From: Prevotella sp.
GTDB taxonomy: Bacteria > Bacteroidota > Bacteroidia > Bacteroidales > Bacteroidaceae
Length of the DNA stretch: 41,181 bases
Assembly: GCA_017471245.1 (NCBI GenBank)
Contig: JAFUVB010000012.1
Location: 1 to 41,181 of the forward strand
Direction of reading: 5' to 3'
Shown: positions 23,151 to 32,518 of the stretch, piece by piece
Numbering within the stretch: the first letter of the stretch is position 1
How the letters are laid out: every line of letters starts with the position of its first letter
Program-made: the position numbers and the translations under genes
Notes under the pieces: model-generated
What the model was told of the DNA's origin: nothing
The model's database searches: none
The model's input: only the letters and a program-made list of their open reading frames with translations

Positions 23151-25274
23151 TTAACGGGCATTGATTTCCTGCAACAGACGGTCGGCATGTCCCCACTTGT
23201 CCATCATGAAGAGCACAAAGCGGATGTCTACACCGATACAGCGAGCCAGCACCCGGTCGAAGTTGATGTCGCTGGCAAGGCTGTCCCAGTTGCCGTCGAA
23301 GGCAAGTCCTATGAGTTCACCTTTGCCGTTGAACATCGGGGAGCCACTGTTTCCGCCTGTGATATCGTTATTGGTCAGGAAGCAGAGTTGCATCTTACCA
23401 GTATTCTTGTCGGTGTATTTGCCGAAGTCCTTGGCTGACATAAGGTCAATAAGTTCAGGCTCTGCAAAATAGTCGGCAATTGTGTTCTGCTGATTCATCT
23501 TTTTCACTAAGCTCTCTGCGGTGGTGTAATAGCCCGACGGCTGCCCGTTGAGCAGGTACTCGCCCACTTGTCCGTAGGAGAGTCGCATGGTGAAGTTGGC
23601 ATCTGAGTAATGAGGCAGGTCTTGCTCCATTCTCAATTTTGCCGCACAGAGGAGCTTCTCCTGCTGACCGATGTCGATGGATGCGCTGGCAATGCGGCTC
23701 CGCAGCTCGCCCATCGTGGTTGTAAGGTCGAGTCCCATCTGCACGCCTGGGTCTTTCAGATAGCTTTTCTTCGAGAGGAAAATCCTCTTTCCCTTCATCA
23801 GGACAGACTTCTTGTAGAGATGATTCACGAAGGCAGTATAGTCGTTGTTATACTTGTCACTGATGGTCTTATAGAAAGCAGGCAGGTCGCGCGCATCCAC
23901 ATGCTCCTTATAGTTCTTCAGCAGTGCGGCAAGCACCTCTTTGTCGAGGTTTGCGTCCCACTCTTCGCTGTTGTCCTTAATCTCAAAGTACTGCTTTTTC
24001 ACCTTGTCTTCCGGACCTTTCAGCTCATAGCCACCGTTGTTGGCACGGAGGGAACGAGTAACAAGCTCGTTGGTGCGCATGAATGTTTCTGAGAAATACA
24101 TCAGCGTGCGCACGTCATCGAATCGTTTCTCATAGAGTTCCTTCATCTTGCCGAAGTCGAGCTGCCCTTTCAGATAGCCAGTCTCGTTCTGGAAATTGCG
24201 GATACGTGCCTCATAGTCTTCCTTCTGCTTGATGATTCCGATGGAATCAATACATTTGTTCATACCCATGGAGTTCTTCCAATAGTTTGAACTCTGCGCG
24301 TACTTGGAGTCATACTTGATGCGCACCGCCTCGCTGGCATCCATGTGGCGCTTCATGATTTCCTGCTTGATGCCGCGCACCTGCACACGTGTATTGTTCT
24401 CCGCATCGCGCATCTCGCGGATGCCATAGCTGGAGAGATAGCGACTGGTGCTTCCGGGATAGCCGATGGTCATGGCGAAGTCCTTGTCCTGATAGCCCTG
24501 CATGGATACGGGAGCCCATGAAGCGGGATGATAAGGCACGTTGTCCTTGCTGTATTCTGCCGGTCCGTTGGTCTTCGGATTCGCATAGATACGGAACACC
24601 GAGAAGTCGCATGTCTGGCGTGGCCACATCCAGTTGTCGGTATCGCCGCCGAACTTACCCATCGACTTGGGGATGGCGAATACCAGACGCACATCGGGGA
24701 ACAACTGATAGGTAGTGGCATAGTAAGCATTTCCTTCATAGAATGCTTCAATCTCCACGTGAAGTGTCTTGTCTTTCTTCTTCACTTCGATGTTCATGGC
24801 ATTCTGAACAGAATCAATCATGGCATCCCAGTCGGTATCAGGAATATTGTTTCTTTTGGCGATTGCCGTCAGTTCATCGGTGATGTCTTTCTGCTCACGC
24901 ATGAAACTCACGAACATATTCTTGTTCGGCAATTCCTCGTCGTAACTCTTTGCGCAGAAACCGTTCAACATATAGTCGTGCTCCACGGTGGAGTGACTGC
25001 GAATAGACTCGAAGCCACAGTGATGATTGGTGAACACCAAGCCGTTGGGCGATACCACGACACCTGAACAGTAGCCTGAGAAATTCACCACACAGTTCTT
25101 GATGGCGTTATTACTACTGTAGAGGTCTTCGTAAGACATTGTGAAACCTTCTGCCTTCATCTGCTCATACACTGCCTGCGGCAAGTTGTAGAGCGTCCAC
25201 ATGCCTTCGTCTGCATGCATCGGCAGGAACGTAAAAAGATAAAAAGGTAATGCTACCAGTAATGCTTTTTTCAT
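23151..25274 (-). CDS. S46-family dipeptidyl-peptidase (DPP7/DPP11 type)
   Basis: 707 residues from ATG 25274, chosen for the signal peptide (MKKALLVALPFYLFTFLPMHA) and a promoter 28 bp upstream. The S46 family removes N-terminal dipeptides in the periplasm and is used by peptide-fermenting Bacteroidetes. Catalytic His85 is in FTNHHCGFES and Ser643 in GGNSGSPMFN. In LAFDGNWD a Gly (661) stands at the position that, as I recall, is Gly in DPP7 (hydrophobic preference) and Arg in DPP11 (Asp/Glu preference), which favours a DPP7-like enzyme. It converges with the AraC-type gene with only 4 bp between. Confidence 0.92.
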   Translation of the reverse strand: MKKALLVALPFYLFTFLPMHADEGMWTLYNLPQAVYEQMKAEGFTMSYEDLYSSNNAIKNCVVNFSGYCSGVVVSPNGLVFTNHHCGFESIRSHSTVEHDYMLNGFCAKSYDEELPNKNMFVSFMREQKDITDELTAIAKRNNIPDTDWDAMIDSVQNAMNIEVKKKDKTLHVEIEAFYEGNAYYATTYQLFPDVRLVFAIPKSMGKFGGDTDNWMWPRQTCDFSVFRIYANPKTNGPAEYSKDNVPYHPASWAPVSMQGYQDKDFAMTIGYPGSTSRYLSSYGIREMRDAENNTRVQVRGIKQEIMKRHMDASEAVRIKYDSKYAQSSNYWKNSMGMNKCIDSIGIIKQKEDYEARIRNFQNETGYLKGQLDFGKMKELYEKRFDDVRTLMYFSETFMRTNELVTRSLRANNGGYELKGPEDKVKKQYFEIKDNSEEWDANLDKEVLAALLKNYKEHVDARDLPAFYKTISDKYNNDYTAFVNHLYKKSVLMKGKRIFLSKKSYLKDPGVQMGLDLTTTMGELRSRIASASIDIGQQEKLLCAAKLRMEQDLPHYSDANFTMRLSYGQVGEYLLNGQPSGYYTTAESLVKKMNQQNTIADYFAEPELIDLMSAKDFGKYTDKNTGKMQLCFLTNNDITGGNSGSPMFNGKGELIGLAFDGNWDSLASDINFDRVLARCIGVDIRFVLFMMDKWGHADRLLQEINAR

Positions 25275-25302
25275 TGTCGTAATAAGTTTGATTATTTTGT
25301 CG

Positions 25303-25334
25303 CAAAGGTAGCACTTTTTCCCCATCCACACAAA
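25303..25334 (-). promoter_or_regulatory. Promoter of the S46 peptidase gene
   Basis: Minus strand TTTG (25334-25331), 20 bp, TACCTTTG (25310-25303), 28 bp before ATG 25274. It rules out the longer open frame to 25331. Confidence 0.75.
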
Positions 25335-25404
25335 TTTCCCGTTTGAAAAGATGCAGAAGCCTGCGTGCCTGCATCTCTTTTTTTTCGTTAATCCTCTGAA
25401 AACA

Positions 25405-25436
25405 TTTCAATATTTCGGCTAATATCTGTATTTTTG
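25405..25436 (+). promoter_or_regulatory. Promoter of the GH2 gene
   Basis: TTTC (25405-25408), 20 bp, TATTTTTG (25429-25436), 17 bp before ATG 25454. Confidence 0.6.
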
Positions 25437-25453
25437 CAGACAAATAAAACGTT

Positions 25454-28441
25454 ATGACAATGAAAAAAGCATGTTTGATGATGCTGGCACTGATTTGCCT
25501 GACGGCATCTTCACAAGGGAACTATCGCGAATACCTGCCTTTGAACGGCACATGGAGGCTGCAATTAGATCCAAACGCAACCGTGAAACCGAATGACGTG
25601 TTCGATGACCAGCTAATACTGCCCGGTACGACCGACACCAACCAAAAGGGTTATCCCCTGACAAAGAAAGACGAGACCACCCACTTGTCAAGACTTTTCT
25701 CATACGTGGGGCGCGCATGGTATAAGAAAACGGTTGAGATTCCCATGACGTGGAAGAAGAAACGAATCTTCATGCACTTGGAACGCACCAAACCCACCAC
25801 GGTATATGTAGACGGAAACCTTGTGGGGTCATCACAGAACATCTCCACACCGCAGACCTACGACCTCACCACGTTCATGAAACCCGGCAAACACATCATC
25901 GCCATCATGGTGGACAACAGCGAGAACGCCATGCCAAAGCAGATTATCAGCAACTCACATGCCTGCACGGAAGACACGCAGACCAACTGGAACGGCATCT
26001 TGGGCAACATGACATTGGAGGCCGCAAACGACCTCATGATCGACAACATCCAAGTGAAGACATCGGCCGAAAAAAGAGAAATAGAGACGACAATAGCCAT
26101 CAAGGGAGACATGAGCAAGGGAACCACCTTGCAGCTGATGCTCATACCTTGGGGAAACGACTATGGCTATGTCATCGCCACCCACGAAATCGCAAAATCG
26201 AAAGATACTGAATCGACGTTGCGCTTTGCATTTCAAGTGGACAGTATCAACCTATGGAGTGAGTTCCATCCCACCTTCTACCGAATCAGGGCAGAGCTTC
26301 TGAAGAAAGATCAGATGGAGACCACCTTCGGTTTGCGCGACTTCACCACAAGGGGAACGCAGTTTTTTGTGAACGGCAACCTCACCTTCCTGCGGGGAAA
26401 GCACGATGCCTGTGTCTTCCCGAACACCGCCCATGTGCCAACCAACATACAGGAATGGCGCCGTTATTTCCAGATATGCAAGGGATATGGCATCAACCAT
26501 GTGAGATTCCACTCCTGGTGTCCGCCCGAAGCATGCTTCCTTGCCGCCGACATCGAAGGCATCTACCTGCAGCCCGAGCTTCCTTTCTGGGGAGATTTCA
26601 ACAAAAACGACAGCAAGCTGATGGAGTTTCTGCTCAAGGAAGGCATCAACATCATGCGCACCTACGGTCATCACCCCTCGTTTGTGATGATGGCACTGGG
26701 CAACGAACTGTGGGGCGACATTCCCACGATGAAGCTTTTCACAGAAACTTTCCGTAAGATAGACAACACGAAGCTCTACACCTTCGGATCAAACTACTAT
26801 CTGGGCTATCAGGGATGGAAAGAAGGAATGGACTATTTCACCACCTGCCGCAACGGCGGTGAGGCATGGGGCGACCACAACACGCACACTCGCGGCTCGT
26901 TCTCGTTTGCCGATGCTGCTGACGGAGGCATGATCAACAGCCTGTATCCTAACACGATGATGAACTTCGAAGAAGGCATCAAGGGATGCCCTGTGCCTGT
27001 CATCAGTCATGAAACGGCACAGTTCCAGACCTATCCCGACTTCAATGAGATCAGGAAATACCATGGTGTGCTCTACCCTTATAACATGGAGGTATTCCGC
27101 TCACGGTTAGAGAAAGCAGGAATGCTCGATCAGGCTGCCGATTTCCATAAGGCTTCTGGCCTATGGAGCGTGCAACTCTATAAGCAAGACATAGAAATGG
27201 GGTTGCGCACTCCTGGCTTCGGCGGCTTCCAGCTGCTCGATTTGCAAGACTATCCCGGGCAGGGTTCCGCCTATGTGGGCATTCTCGATGCGTTCATGGA
27301 GAGCAAAGGCATCACCACACCGCAGGAGTTCTCTCAGTGGTGCAGCCCCATAGTGCCGCTTTTCCTGATGGAAAAATACTGCTGGACAGCCGACGAAACC
27401 CTTGAAGGAAAGGTGAAACTCGCCAACTACAGCGAACCCACAGGACTCACCAAATGGTTGGACGGCACACTGAAATGGGAACTTCAGGCAGAAGACGGCA
27501 CGGTGATGAACACGGGTGAACTGCCAATTCCCGAACAAAGCATCGGACTGACCGACATCGGAAACATCCGCGTCAACCTGTCACACATCACAAAGGCACA
27601 ACGGCTGAACCTGATACTCCACACGTATTACAGCAAACTGAGTTCTATCCGCTATACCAACTCCTACCCCATTTGGGTGTATCCTGCCAGGAAAACCGCA
27701 GGCATTTCCGCAGGGAATGTCATTGTTTCGGGAGAAATATCCGATGAAATGGGCAAAAAACTACAAGAAGGGGCATCTGTGCTGCTCATTCCTTGCAAAG
27801 GTCTTCACAGTCTTGAAGCGAACAAGAACGAAACAGAGCAAACACAAAACCACGCAGAATTAAGCAAAATACCCGCTCTCGACTCCTTGGAAATAGCACA
27901 TTTCATCGAAGGAATGAACCCAGAGCTGACCGTTGGAGGGCTCTTCCAGACCGACTATTGGAACTATCGAATGTTCAAAACCATTTCAGAGAACAACAAA
28001 AAGCCTGTTTCCCCCGGCACTTTAGGCATACTCACCAATCCTAAACATCCTATCTTCCGCGATTTCCCCACCGATATGCACACCAACTGGCAGTGGTTCC
28101 CAGTAATCAAAACTTCTCGTCCCTTCATCCTCGACAACACAGCCGCAGCCTACAGGCCTATCGTTCAGGTGATTGATAACATAGAACGGAACCATAAATT
28201 AGGACTGATCTTCGAATTCCAAGTAGGCAAAGGCAAGCTGCTTGTTTGCATGTCGCCACTCCTGCAGCTGCAACAATACCCTGAAGCCCGACAACTATAC
28301 AGCAGCATCATGCAATATATGCAGTCGGTAGATTTCAATCCAGACACACAAATAACGTTTGACGACTTGAAGAAACTGTTCTCCACGCCCGTTAAAGAGG
28401 GCGCAATCGGTGAACTGAACAATATTTCTCCCTATAAATAA
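25454..28441 (+). CDS. Exported glycoside hydrolase family 2 enzyme
   Basis: 995 residues with a signal peptide (MTMKKACLMMLALICLTASS; the second Met is an equal candidate start). Order: sugar-binding jelly roll (LNGTWRLQLDP, RAWYKKTVEIP, TTVYVDGNLVG), immunoglobulin-like domain, then a TIM barrel with FRGKHDACVFPNT-like entry (FLRGKHDACVF), acid/base Glu418 in LGNELWGD and a likely nucleophile Glu520 in ISHETAQF. The C-terminal 300 residues hold further beta domains. GH2 members act on beta-galactosides, beta-glucuronides, beta-mannosides and others; the substrate cannot be read here. It stands alone, with no SusC/SusD pair in the window, and converges with the RNA helicase gene. Confidence 0.88.
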   Translation: MTMKKACLMMLALICLTASSQGNYREYLPLNGTWRLQLDPNATVKPNDVFDDQLILPGTTDTNQKGYPLTKKDETTHLSRLFSYVGRAWYKKTVEIPMTWKKKRIFMHLERTKPTTVYVDGNLVGSSQNISTPQTYDLTTFMKPGKHIIAIMVDNSENAMPKQIISNSHACTEDTQTNWNGILGNMTLEAANDLMIDNIQVKTSAEKREIETTIAIKGDMSKGTTLQLMLIPWGNDYGYVIATHEIAKSKDTESTLRFAFQVDSINLWSEFHPTFYRIRAELLKKDQMETTFGLRDFTTRGTQFFVNGNLTFLRGKHDACVFPNTAHVPTNIQEWRRYFQICKGYGINHVRFHSWCPPEACFLAADIEGIYLQPELPFWGDFNKNDSKLMEFLLKEGINIMRTYGHHPSFVMMALGNELWGDIPTMKLFTETFRKIDNTKLYTFGSNYYLGYQGWKEGMDYFTTCRNGGEAWGDHNTHTRGSFSFADAADGGMINSLYPNTMMNFEEGIKGCPVPVISHETAQFQTYPDFNEIRKYHGVLYPYNMEVFRSRLEKAGMLDQAADFHKASGLWSVQLYKQDIEMGLRTPGFGGFQLLDLQDYPGQGSAYVGILDAFMESKGITTPQEFSQWCSPIVPLFLMEKYCWTADETLEGKVKLANYSEPTGLTKWLDGTLKWELQAEDGTVMNTGELPIPEQSIGLTDIGNIRVNLSHITKAQRLNLILHTYYSKLSSIRYTNSYPIWVYPARKTAGISAGNVIVSGEISDEMGKKLQEGASVLLIPCKGLHSLEANKNETEQTQNHAELSKIPALDSLEIAHFIEGMNPELTVGGLFQTDYWNYRMFKTISENNKKPVSPGTLGILTNPKHPIFRDFPTDMHTNWQWFPVIKTSRPFILDNTAAAYRPIVQVIDNIERNHKLGLIFEFQVGKGKLLVCMSPLLQLQQYPEARQLYSSIMQYMQSVDFNPDTQITFDDLKKLFSTPVKEGAIGELNNISPYK

Positions 28442-28527
28442 TATCGATCAAACAGAGCCCCATGTCTGTTTTTTCATAAAGAGAACTGAAAACGATGGTG
28501 TGTCAAAATACAGATATTCCTATAGAA

Positions 28528-28613
28528 ACAACGGATTTCACAGATTAAACGGATTAAAGTCATGCTGATAATCAGGAACTAAAAAAATCCGTTTAATCCG
28601 TGAAATCCGTTGT
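28528..28613. terminator. Long inverted repeat between convergent genes
   Basis: Two 28-bp arms (28528-28555 and 28586-28613) pair with one mismatch; each contains two copies of an ATCCGTTTAATCCGTGAAAT-like word. The loop is 30 bp, and T-rich sequence follows on the plus side. It probably ends transcription from both sides; similar ATCCGT palindromes are common between genes in Bacteroidetes. Confidence 0.7.
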
Positions 28614-28646
28614 AGTTTCTTTTTGGCGCGCCCTATGCCTTCACAT

Positions 28647-30635
28647 TTATTTCTTCCTTGGTTTCCGTCTTGCCCATCCTTCTTCTGAGAAGTCAGGCTC
28701 CGGACCCACCAACTTCAAATCCTTCTTTGGTTTACTGTCATTCCTGAAGAACTGTCGCCAGTCACTGGTGTTGCCGTTCTCCTGCATCATAACGGGCTTC
28801 GCACGCTTTCCTTTCTTCTTCTTGGAGAACGCTGAATCGTCATCGAGGAACTCCACAGGATACTCAAAGACCTGCTTCTTGCTCTTGGCCGACTGCCGCG
28901 GAGCACCTTTGCCGGCATCCCTGCCGCCACGCTGCGAACCTCGCGCTGCACCTGACTTTCCTCGTGAACCGCCTTTTGTCGGCTCATCACCCTCGTTGCA
29001 GCGCACCTCACGCCCTTTGAAATAAGTGCCTGTGAGATATTTCATCACGCGCGGTGCATCATCGGCAGCCACGTCGAAGAAAGAAATCGTGTTCTGCAAG
29101 TCGATATGCCCCACTTCAACGTGTCCTTTCACATTCTTGTTGAGCAACTGCATCAGCTCGCTTGGGAAGAAACCGTCTTTCTTTCCGAGGTTGATGAACA
29201 GGCGGCGATAGCCATCCTCAGCCTGGCGAGAACCTCTGCTGCCACCTTTCTTGCCGCTTCCGTCGCGCCTATCGCCACGCGATGACTCGCGCTCCTCTCT
29301 TCTTGACTTCGGTTTCTGTATCTCAGGAGCATTGGCATAGTAGGCAAGGAACTTGCCAAACTCCATGCTCACCATCTTCTTGATGATGTCTTCCTTGTCG
29401 ATATATTCGAAATAGCGGTTGATATCATTCATGAACGGGGCTATCTGCTCCTCTTCCACATCGGTCTTCAGCAACTGATCCATCACCTTGTACAGCTGTT
29501 TCTTGCAGATTTCCCTTGGTGAAGGAATCTCCTCCTCCACGAATTCCTTGCCTATTTCCTGCTCTATGCGACGGATTTTATGCTTCTCGCGCGAGTGTAC
29601 AATAGATATACTGGTACCCTTTTTACCCGCACGCCCCGTTCTGCCTGAGCGGTGCGTATAGTTTTCAATGTCCTCTGGCAGTCCGAAATTAATCACATGC
29701 GTCAGGTCATCCACGTCCAAGCCACGGGCTGCCACGTCAGTGGCAACGAGCAGCTGGGTGAGGTGCTGACGGAATTTCTGCATGGTGAGGTCGCGCTGCT
29801 GCTGACTCAGGTCGCCGTGGAGGCTCTCTGCATTATAGCCGTCTCTGATCAGCTTGTCGGCAATCTCTTGTGTCTCAATCTTCGTGCGGCAAAAGATAAT
29901 GGCAAAGATGCGCGGATTGAAGTCAACGATACGCTTCAGTGCCAAGTATTTATCCTTTGCGTTCACCATGTAATAGATATGGTTCACGTTCTCTGCACCC
30001 TCATTGCGGCTACCCACAACAATCTCCTTATGGTCGTGCAGATAGGTAACGGCAATCTTCTCTATCTCCTTGCTCATCGTGGCAGAGAAGAGCAGCGTGT
30101 TTCTTTCTGCGGGTACATGCTCCAGAATCTCGTTAATGCTCTCAGAGAAACCCATGTTGAGCATCTCGTCGGCCTCATCAAGCACCACGTTCTTCACCGT
30201 TTCAAGGTTTGCGTAGCCACGCTTCATCAAGTCGATCAGGCGCCCTGGCGTGGCCACAATGATCTGCGCGCCATGGCGCAAGGCACGCATCTGCTGCTCA
30301 ATGGATGCTCCTCCATATACCGGCACCACATGAACACCGTCCATATACTTAGAGAAATCGCGGATGTCGTCCGTGATTTGCAGGCACAGTTCTCGCGTCG
30401 GCGAGAGAATCAGAGCCTGTGTCTCCTTGTTGCTGAAATCTGTTTTCTGCAACAGGGGAATACCAAAAGCAGCCGTTTTGCCCGTTCCCGTCTGGGCAAG
30501 TGCAATCACATCATTTCCTTCACCTAACAAATAGGGAATCACTTCTTCTTGGACGGGCATCGGCGAAACAAAGCCCATCTCGGTAATGGCGCGCAAAATC
30601 TCATTGCTCACGCCCAATTCTTCAAATGTCTTCAA
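28647..30635 (-). CDS. deaD: DEAD-box RNA helicase, DeaD/CsdA type
   Basis: 662 residues. Q motif region FVSPMPVQEEVIP, motif I AQTGTGKT, Ia PTRELCLQI, II DEAD, III SAT, VI HRSGRTGRAGKKG: a complete helicase core to about residue 370. A C-terminal RNA-binding domain of the DbpA type (YRRLFINLGKKDGFFPSELM, then HVEVGHIDLQNTISFFDVA) is flanked by Arg/Gly/Lys-rich tails. Such enzymes act in ribosome assembly and cold growth. The tail is long and basic. A -7 box (30666-30659) lies 23 bp before the ATG, back to back with the promoter of the LOG-family gene. Confidence 0.93.
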   Translation of the reverse strand: MKTFEELGVSNEILRAITEMGFVSPMPVQEEVIPYLLGEGNDVIALAQTGTGKTAAFGIPLLQKTDFSNKETQALILSPTRELCLQITDDIRDFSKYMDGVHVVPVYGGASIEQQMRALRHGAQIIVATPGRLIDLMKRGYANLETVKNVVLDEADEMLNMGFSESINEILEHVPAERNTLLFSATMSKEIEKIAVTYLHDHKEIVVGSRNEGAENVNHIYYMVNAKDKYLALKRIVDFNPRIFAIIFCRTKIETQEIADKLIRDGYNAESLHGDLSQQQRDLTMQKFRQHLTQLLVATDVAARGLDVDDLTHVINFGLPEDIENYTHRSGRTGRAGKKGTSISIVHSREKHKIRRIEQEIGKEFVEEEIPSPREICKKQLYKVMDQLLKTDVEEEQIAPFMNDINRYFEYIDKEDIIKKMVSMEFGKFLAYYANAPEIQKPKSRREERESSRGDRRDGSGKKGGSRGSRQAEDGYRRLFINLGKKDGFFPSELMQLLNKNVKGHVEVGHIDLQNTISFFDVAADDAPRVMKYLTGTYFKGREVRCNEGDEPTKGGSRGKSGAARGSQRGGRDAGKGAPRQSAKSKKQVFEYPVEFLDDDSAFSKKKKGKRAKPVMMQENGNTSDWRQFFRNDSKPKKDLKLVGPEPDFSEEGWARRKPRKK

Positions 30636-30658
30636 TGCTTAAAAATAAAAATCCGGTG

Positions 30659-30717
30659 CAAAGGTAGTGATTTTTAGGCACTTAATTGTCTTTTCTCAAA
30701 TATTTTATGTATTTTTG
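30659..30717. promoter_or_regulatory. Divergent promoters for the RNA helicase and LOG genes
   Basis: Minus strand TACCTTTG (30666-30659) faces the helicase; plus strand TATTTTTG (30710-30717) lies 18 bp before ATG 30736. Upstream TTTG boxes are weak for both. Confidence 0.6.
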
Positions 30718-30735
30718 TGCAAAATTTCATGCGTT

Positions 30736-31269
30736 ATGAAAATCTGTATCTTCTGTTCCGCCAATCACAACATCGACAAAGATTTCTTCCTGATGACGGA
30801 AGAATTGGGGGCGGAACTGGCTAAAAAAGGGCATACCATCGTGTTCGGCGGCTGCAATTTGGGACTGATGGAGTGCGTGGCAAGGGCGGCAAAAGAGCAT
30901 GGTGGACACACCGTCGGCGTGGTTCCCCGCCTTGTGGAGGAGCGCGGCAGTGTGAGCAAATATGTGGATGTGCACATCCCCTGCGACAACCTCAACGACC
31001 GCAAGGCACTGATGATGGCGCAGAGCGATGTGTTTGTTGCACTGCCAGGCGGCATCGGCACCCTCGACGAGATATTCTCCGTGGCGGCATCGGCCACCAT
31101 CGGCTACCACCACAAGCCCGTTATCCTCTACAACATGAAAGGATTCTGGGACTCGCTCCTTGCCATGCTCAACGACCTGCACAGCCGCAAGGTGACACGC
31201 AAGCAGTGGGATGCCTATATCAAGGTGGCCGATTCGCTCAGCGAAGTGATGGCTTTGATTGAGTCATAA
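30736..31269 (+). CDS. LOG-family nucleotide phosphoribohydrolase
   Basis: 177 residues from ATG 30736; an earlier in-frame ATG at 30667 lies before the promoter box. KICIFCSANHN opens the Rossmann fold, GGCNLGLMECVARAA follows, and PGGIGTLDEIF is the signature of the LOG/TIGR00730 family, which hydrolyses nucleoside monophosphates to free base and ribose 5-phosphate (cytokinin riboside form in plants). In bacteria the role is nucleotide salvage or still unclear. It converges with the flavodiiron gene, 28 bp apart. Confidence 0.9.
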   Translation: MKICIFCSANHNIDKDFFLMTEELGAELAKKGHTIVFGGCNLGLMECVARAAKEHGGHTVGVVPRLVEERGSVSKYVDVHIPCDNLNDRKALMMAQSDVFVALPGGIGTLDEIFSVAASATIGYHHKPVILYNMKGFWDSLLAMLNDLHSRKVTRKQWDAYIKVADSLSEVMALIES

Positions 31270-31297
31270 TGCCGCTATCGAACCGGCAGGACCACGG

Positions 31298-32488
31298 TTA
31301 TCGCTCGGCGATGAGCTTCTCTGCCATGGCGCGACCGAGGGCTTCGCACTGTGCGAAAGTGTCGTCGGTGAGACTCTGTTTGATCTCCACCGGCTCACCC
31401 ACAGCCTCGAAATGCAGGCGCTCGTCGTTCCATTTCTGAATCTCGGCAACAGCTTTGCTCGCCCATCCGAAGCTTCCGAACCAACCCATGTAGTGGTTCT
31501 TGATGTCCTTGCCGGCAAGTTCTGAGAGCAAAACGTCCATTTCGTGATAGAGCCCTGTGTTGTAGGTGGGTGCTCCAACGATGAGCGCCTTGTAGCGGAA
31601 CACGTCGCGGATGATGTAGGAATGGTGAGTCTTCGACACGTTATACATCACGATGTTCTTGATTCCTGCCTGACTTGCGGCGCGGGCAATAACTTCTGCA
31701 GCGCGCTCAGTGTTGCCATACATCGTGCCGTAGCATATCACGATGCCCTCTTCTGTCTCGTAGCGGCTCATGCGGTCGTACATATCCAACACCTTATTGA
31801 TATATTCATGCCACACAGGGCCGTGGGTGGCACACACGTAATCCAGCTTCACGCCAGCCAGTTTCTTCAGTGCGTTCTGCACGGGCGTGCCGTATTTGCC
31901 AACGATATTGCTGTAGTAGCGCACCATTTCGAGCCAGAACGTGTCGCAATTGATCTCACTGTCGATGATTCCTCCATTCAAAGCACCGAAGCAACCGAAG
32001 GCGTCGCCCGAGAAAAGCACATTGCATGATGTGTCGAGCGTTACCATTGTCTCAGGCCAGTGCACCATCGGCGTGAGCACAAAGTTCAGCGTATGACTGC
32101 CGAGAGCGAGGGTGTCGCCGTTCTTCACCTCCACTTCGTTGCCCTGAACGCCGTAGAATCCGCTCATCATGCCGAAGGTCTTCTTGTTGCCCACAATCTG
32201 TATTTCGGGATAATACTTCTTGATCAGAGCAATGGATCCGCTGTGGTCGGGCTCCATGTGGTTAATCACCAGATAGTCGATGGGGCGGTCGCCGATCACC
32301 TCTTGTATGTTTTTCAGGAAGGGAACGAAGAAGTCCACCTCCACCGTGTCAATCAGGCACACCTTTTCGTCATCAATCAGATAGGAATTATAACTCACCC
32401 CGTTGGGCAAAGGCCACAAACCCTCAAACAGGTTCTTGTTGCGGTCGTTCACACCTACATAGTAGATTTTGTTGGTAATTTCAATCAT
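31298..32488 (-). CDS. fprA: Flavodiiron protein (A-type flavoprotein)
   Basis: 396 residues. The N-terminal beta-lactamase-like domain has the diiron ligands in INHMEPDHSG, PMVHWPETM, FSGDAFG and ATHGPVWH. The C-terminal flavodoxin domain has the FMN loop YGTMYGNTERAAE. Such enzymes reduce O2 to water and/or NO to N2O in anaerobes, protecting them from oxygen or nitrosative stress. There is no rubredoxin or NADH-reductase fusion, so an external electron donor is needed. It follows the PfkB kinase gene by 30 bp and probably shares its transcript. Confidence 0.94.
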   Translation of the reverse strand: MIEITNKIYYVGVNDRNKNLFEGLWPLPNGVSYNSYLIDDEKVCLIDTVEVDFFVPFLKNIQEVIGDRPIDYLVINHMEPDHSGSIALIKKYYPEIQIVGNKKTFGMMSGFYGVQGNEVEVKNGDTLALGSHTLNFVLTPMVHWPETMVTLDTSCNVLFSGDAFGCFGALNGGIIDSEINCDTFWLEMVRYYSNIVGKYGTPVQNALKKLAGVKLDYVCATHGPVWHEYINKVLDMYDRMSRYETEEGIVICYGTMYGNTERAAEVIARAASQAGIKNIVMYNVSKTHHSYIIRDVFRYKALIVGAPTYNTGLYHEMDVLLSELAGKDIKNHYMGWFGSFGWASKAVAEIQKWNDERLHFEAVGEPVEIKQSLTDDTFAQCEALGRAMAEKLIAER

Positions 32489-32518
32489 GTGTATGTAATT
32501 TTTAGTTATGATTCATGC

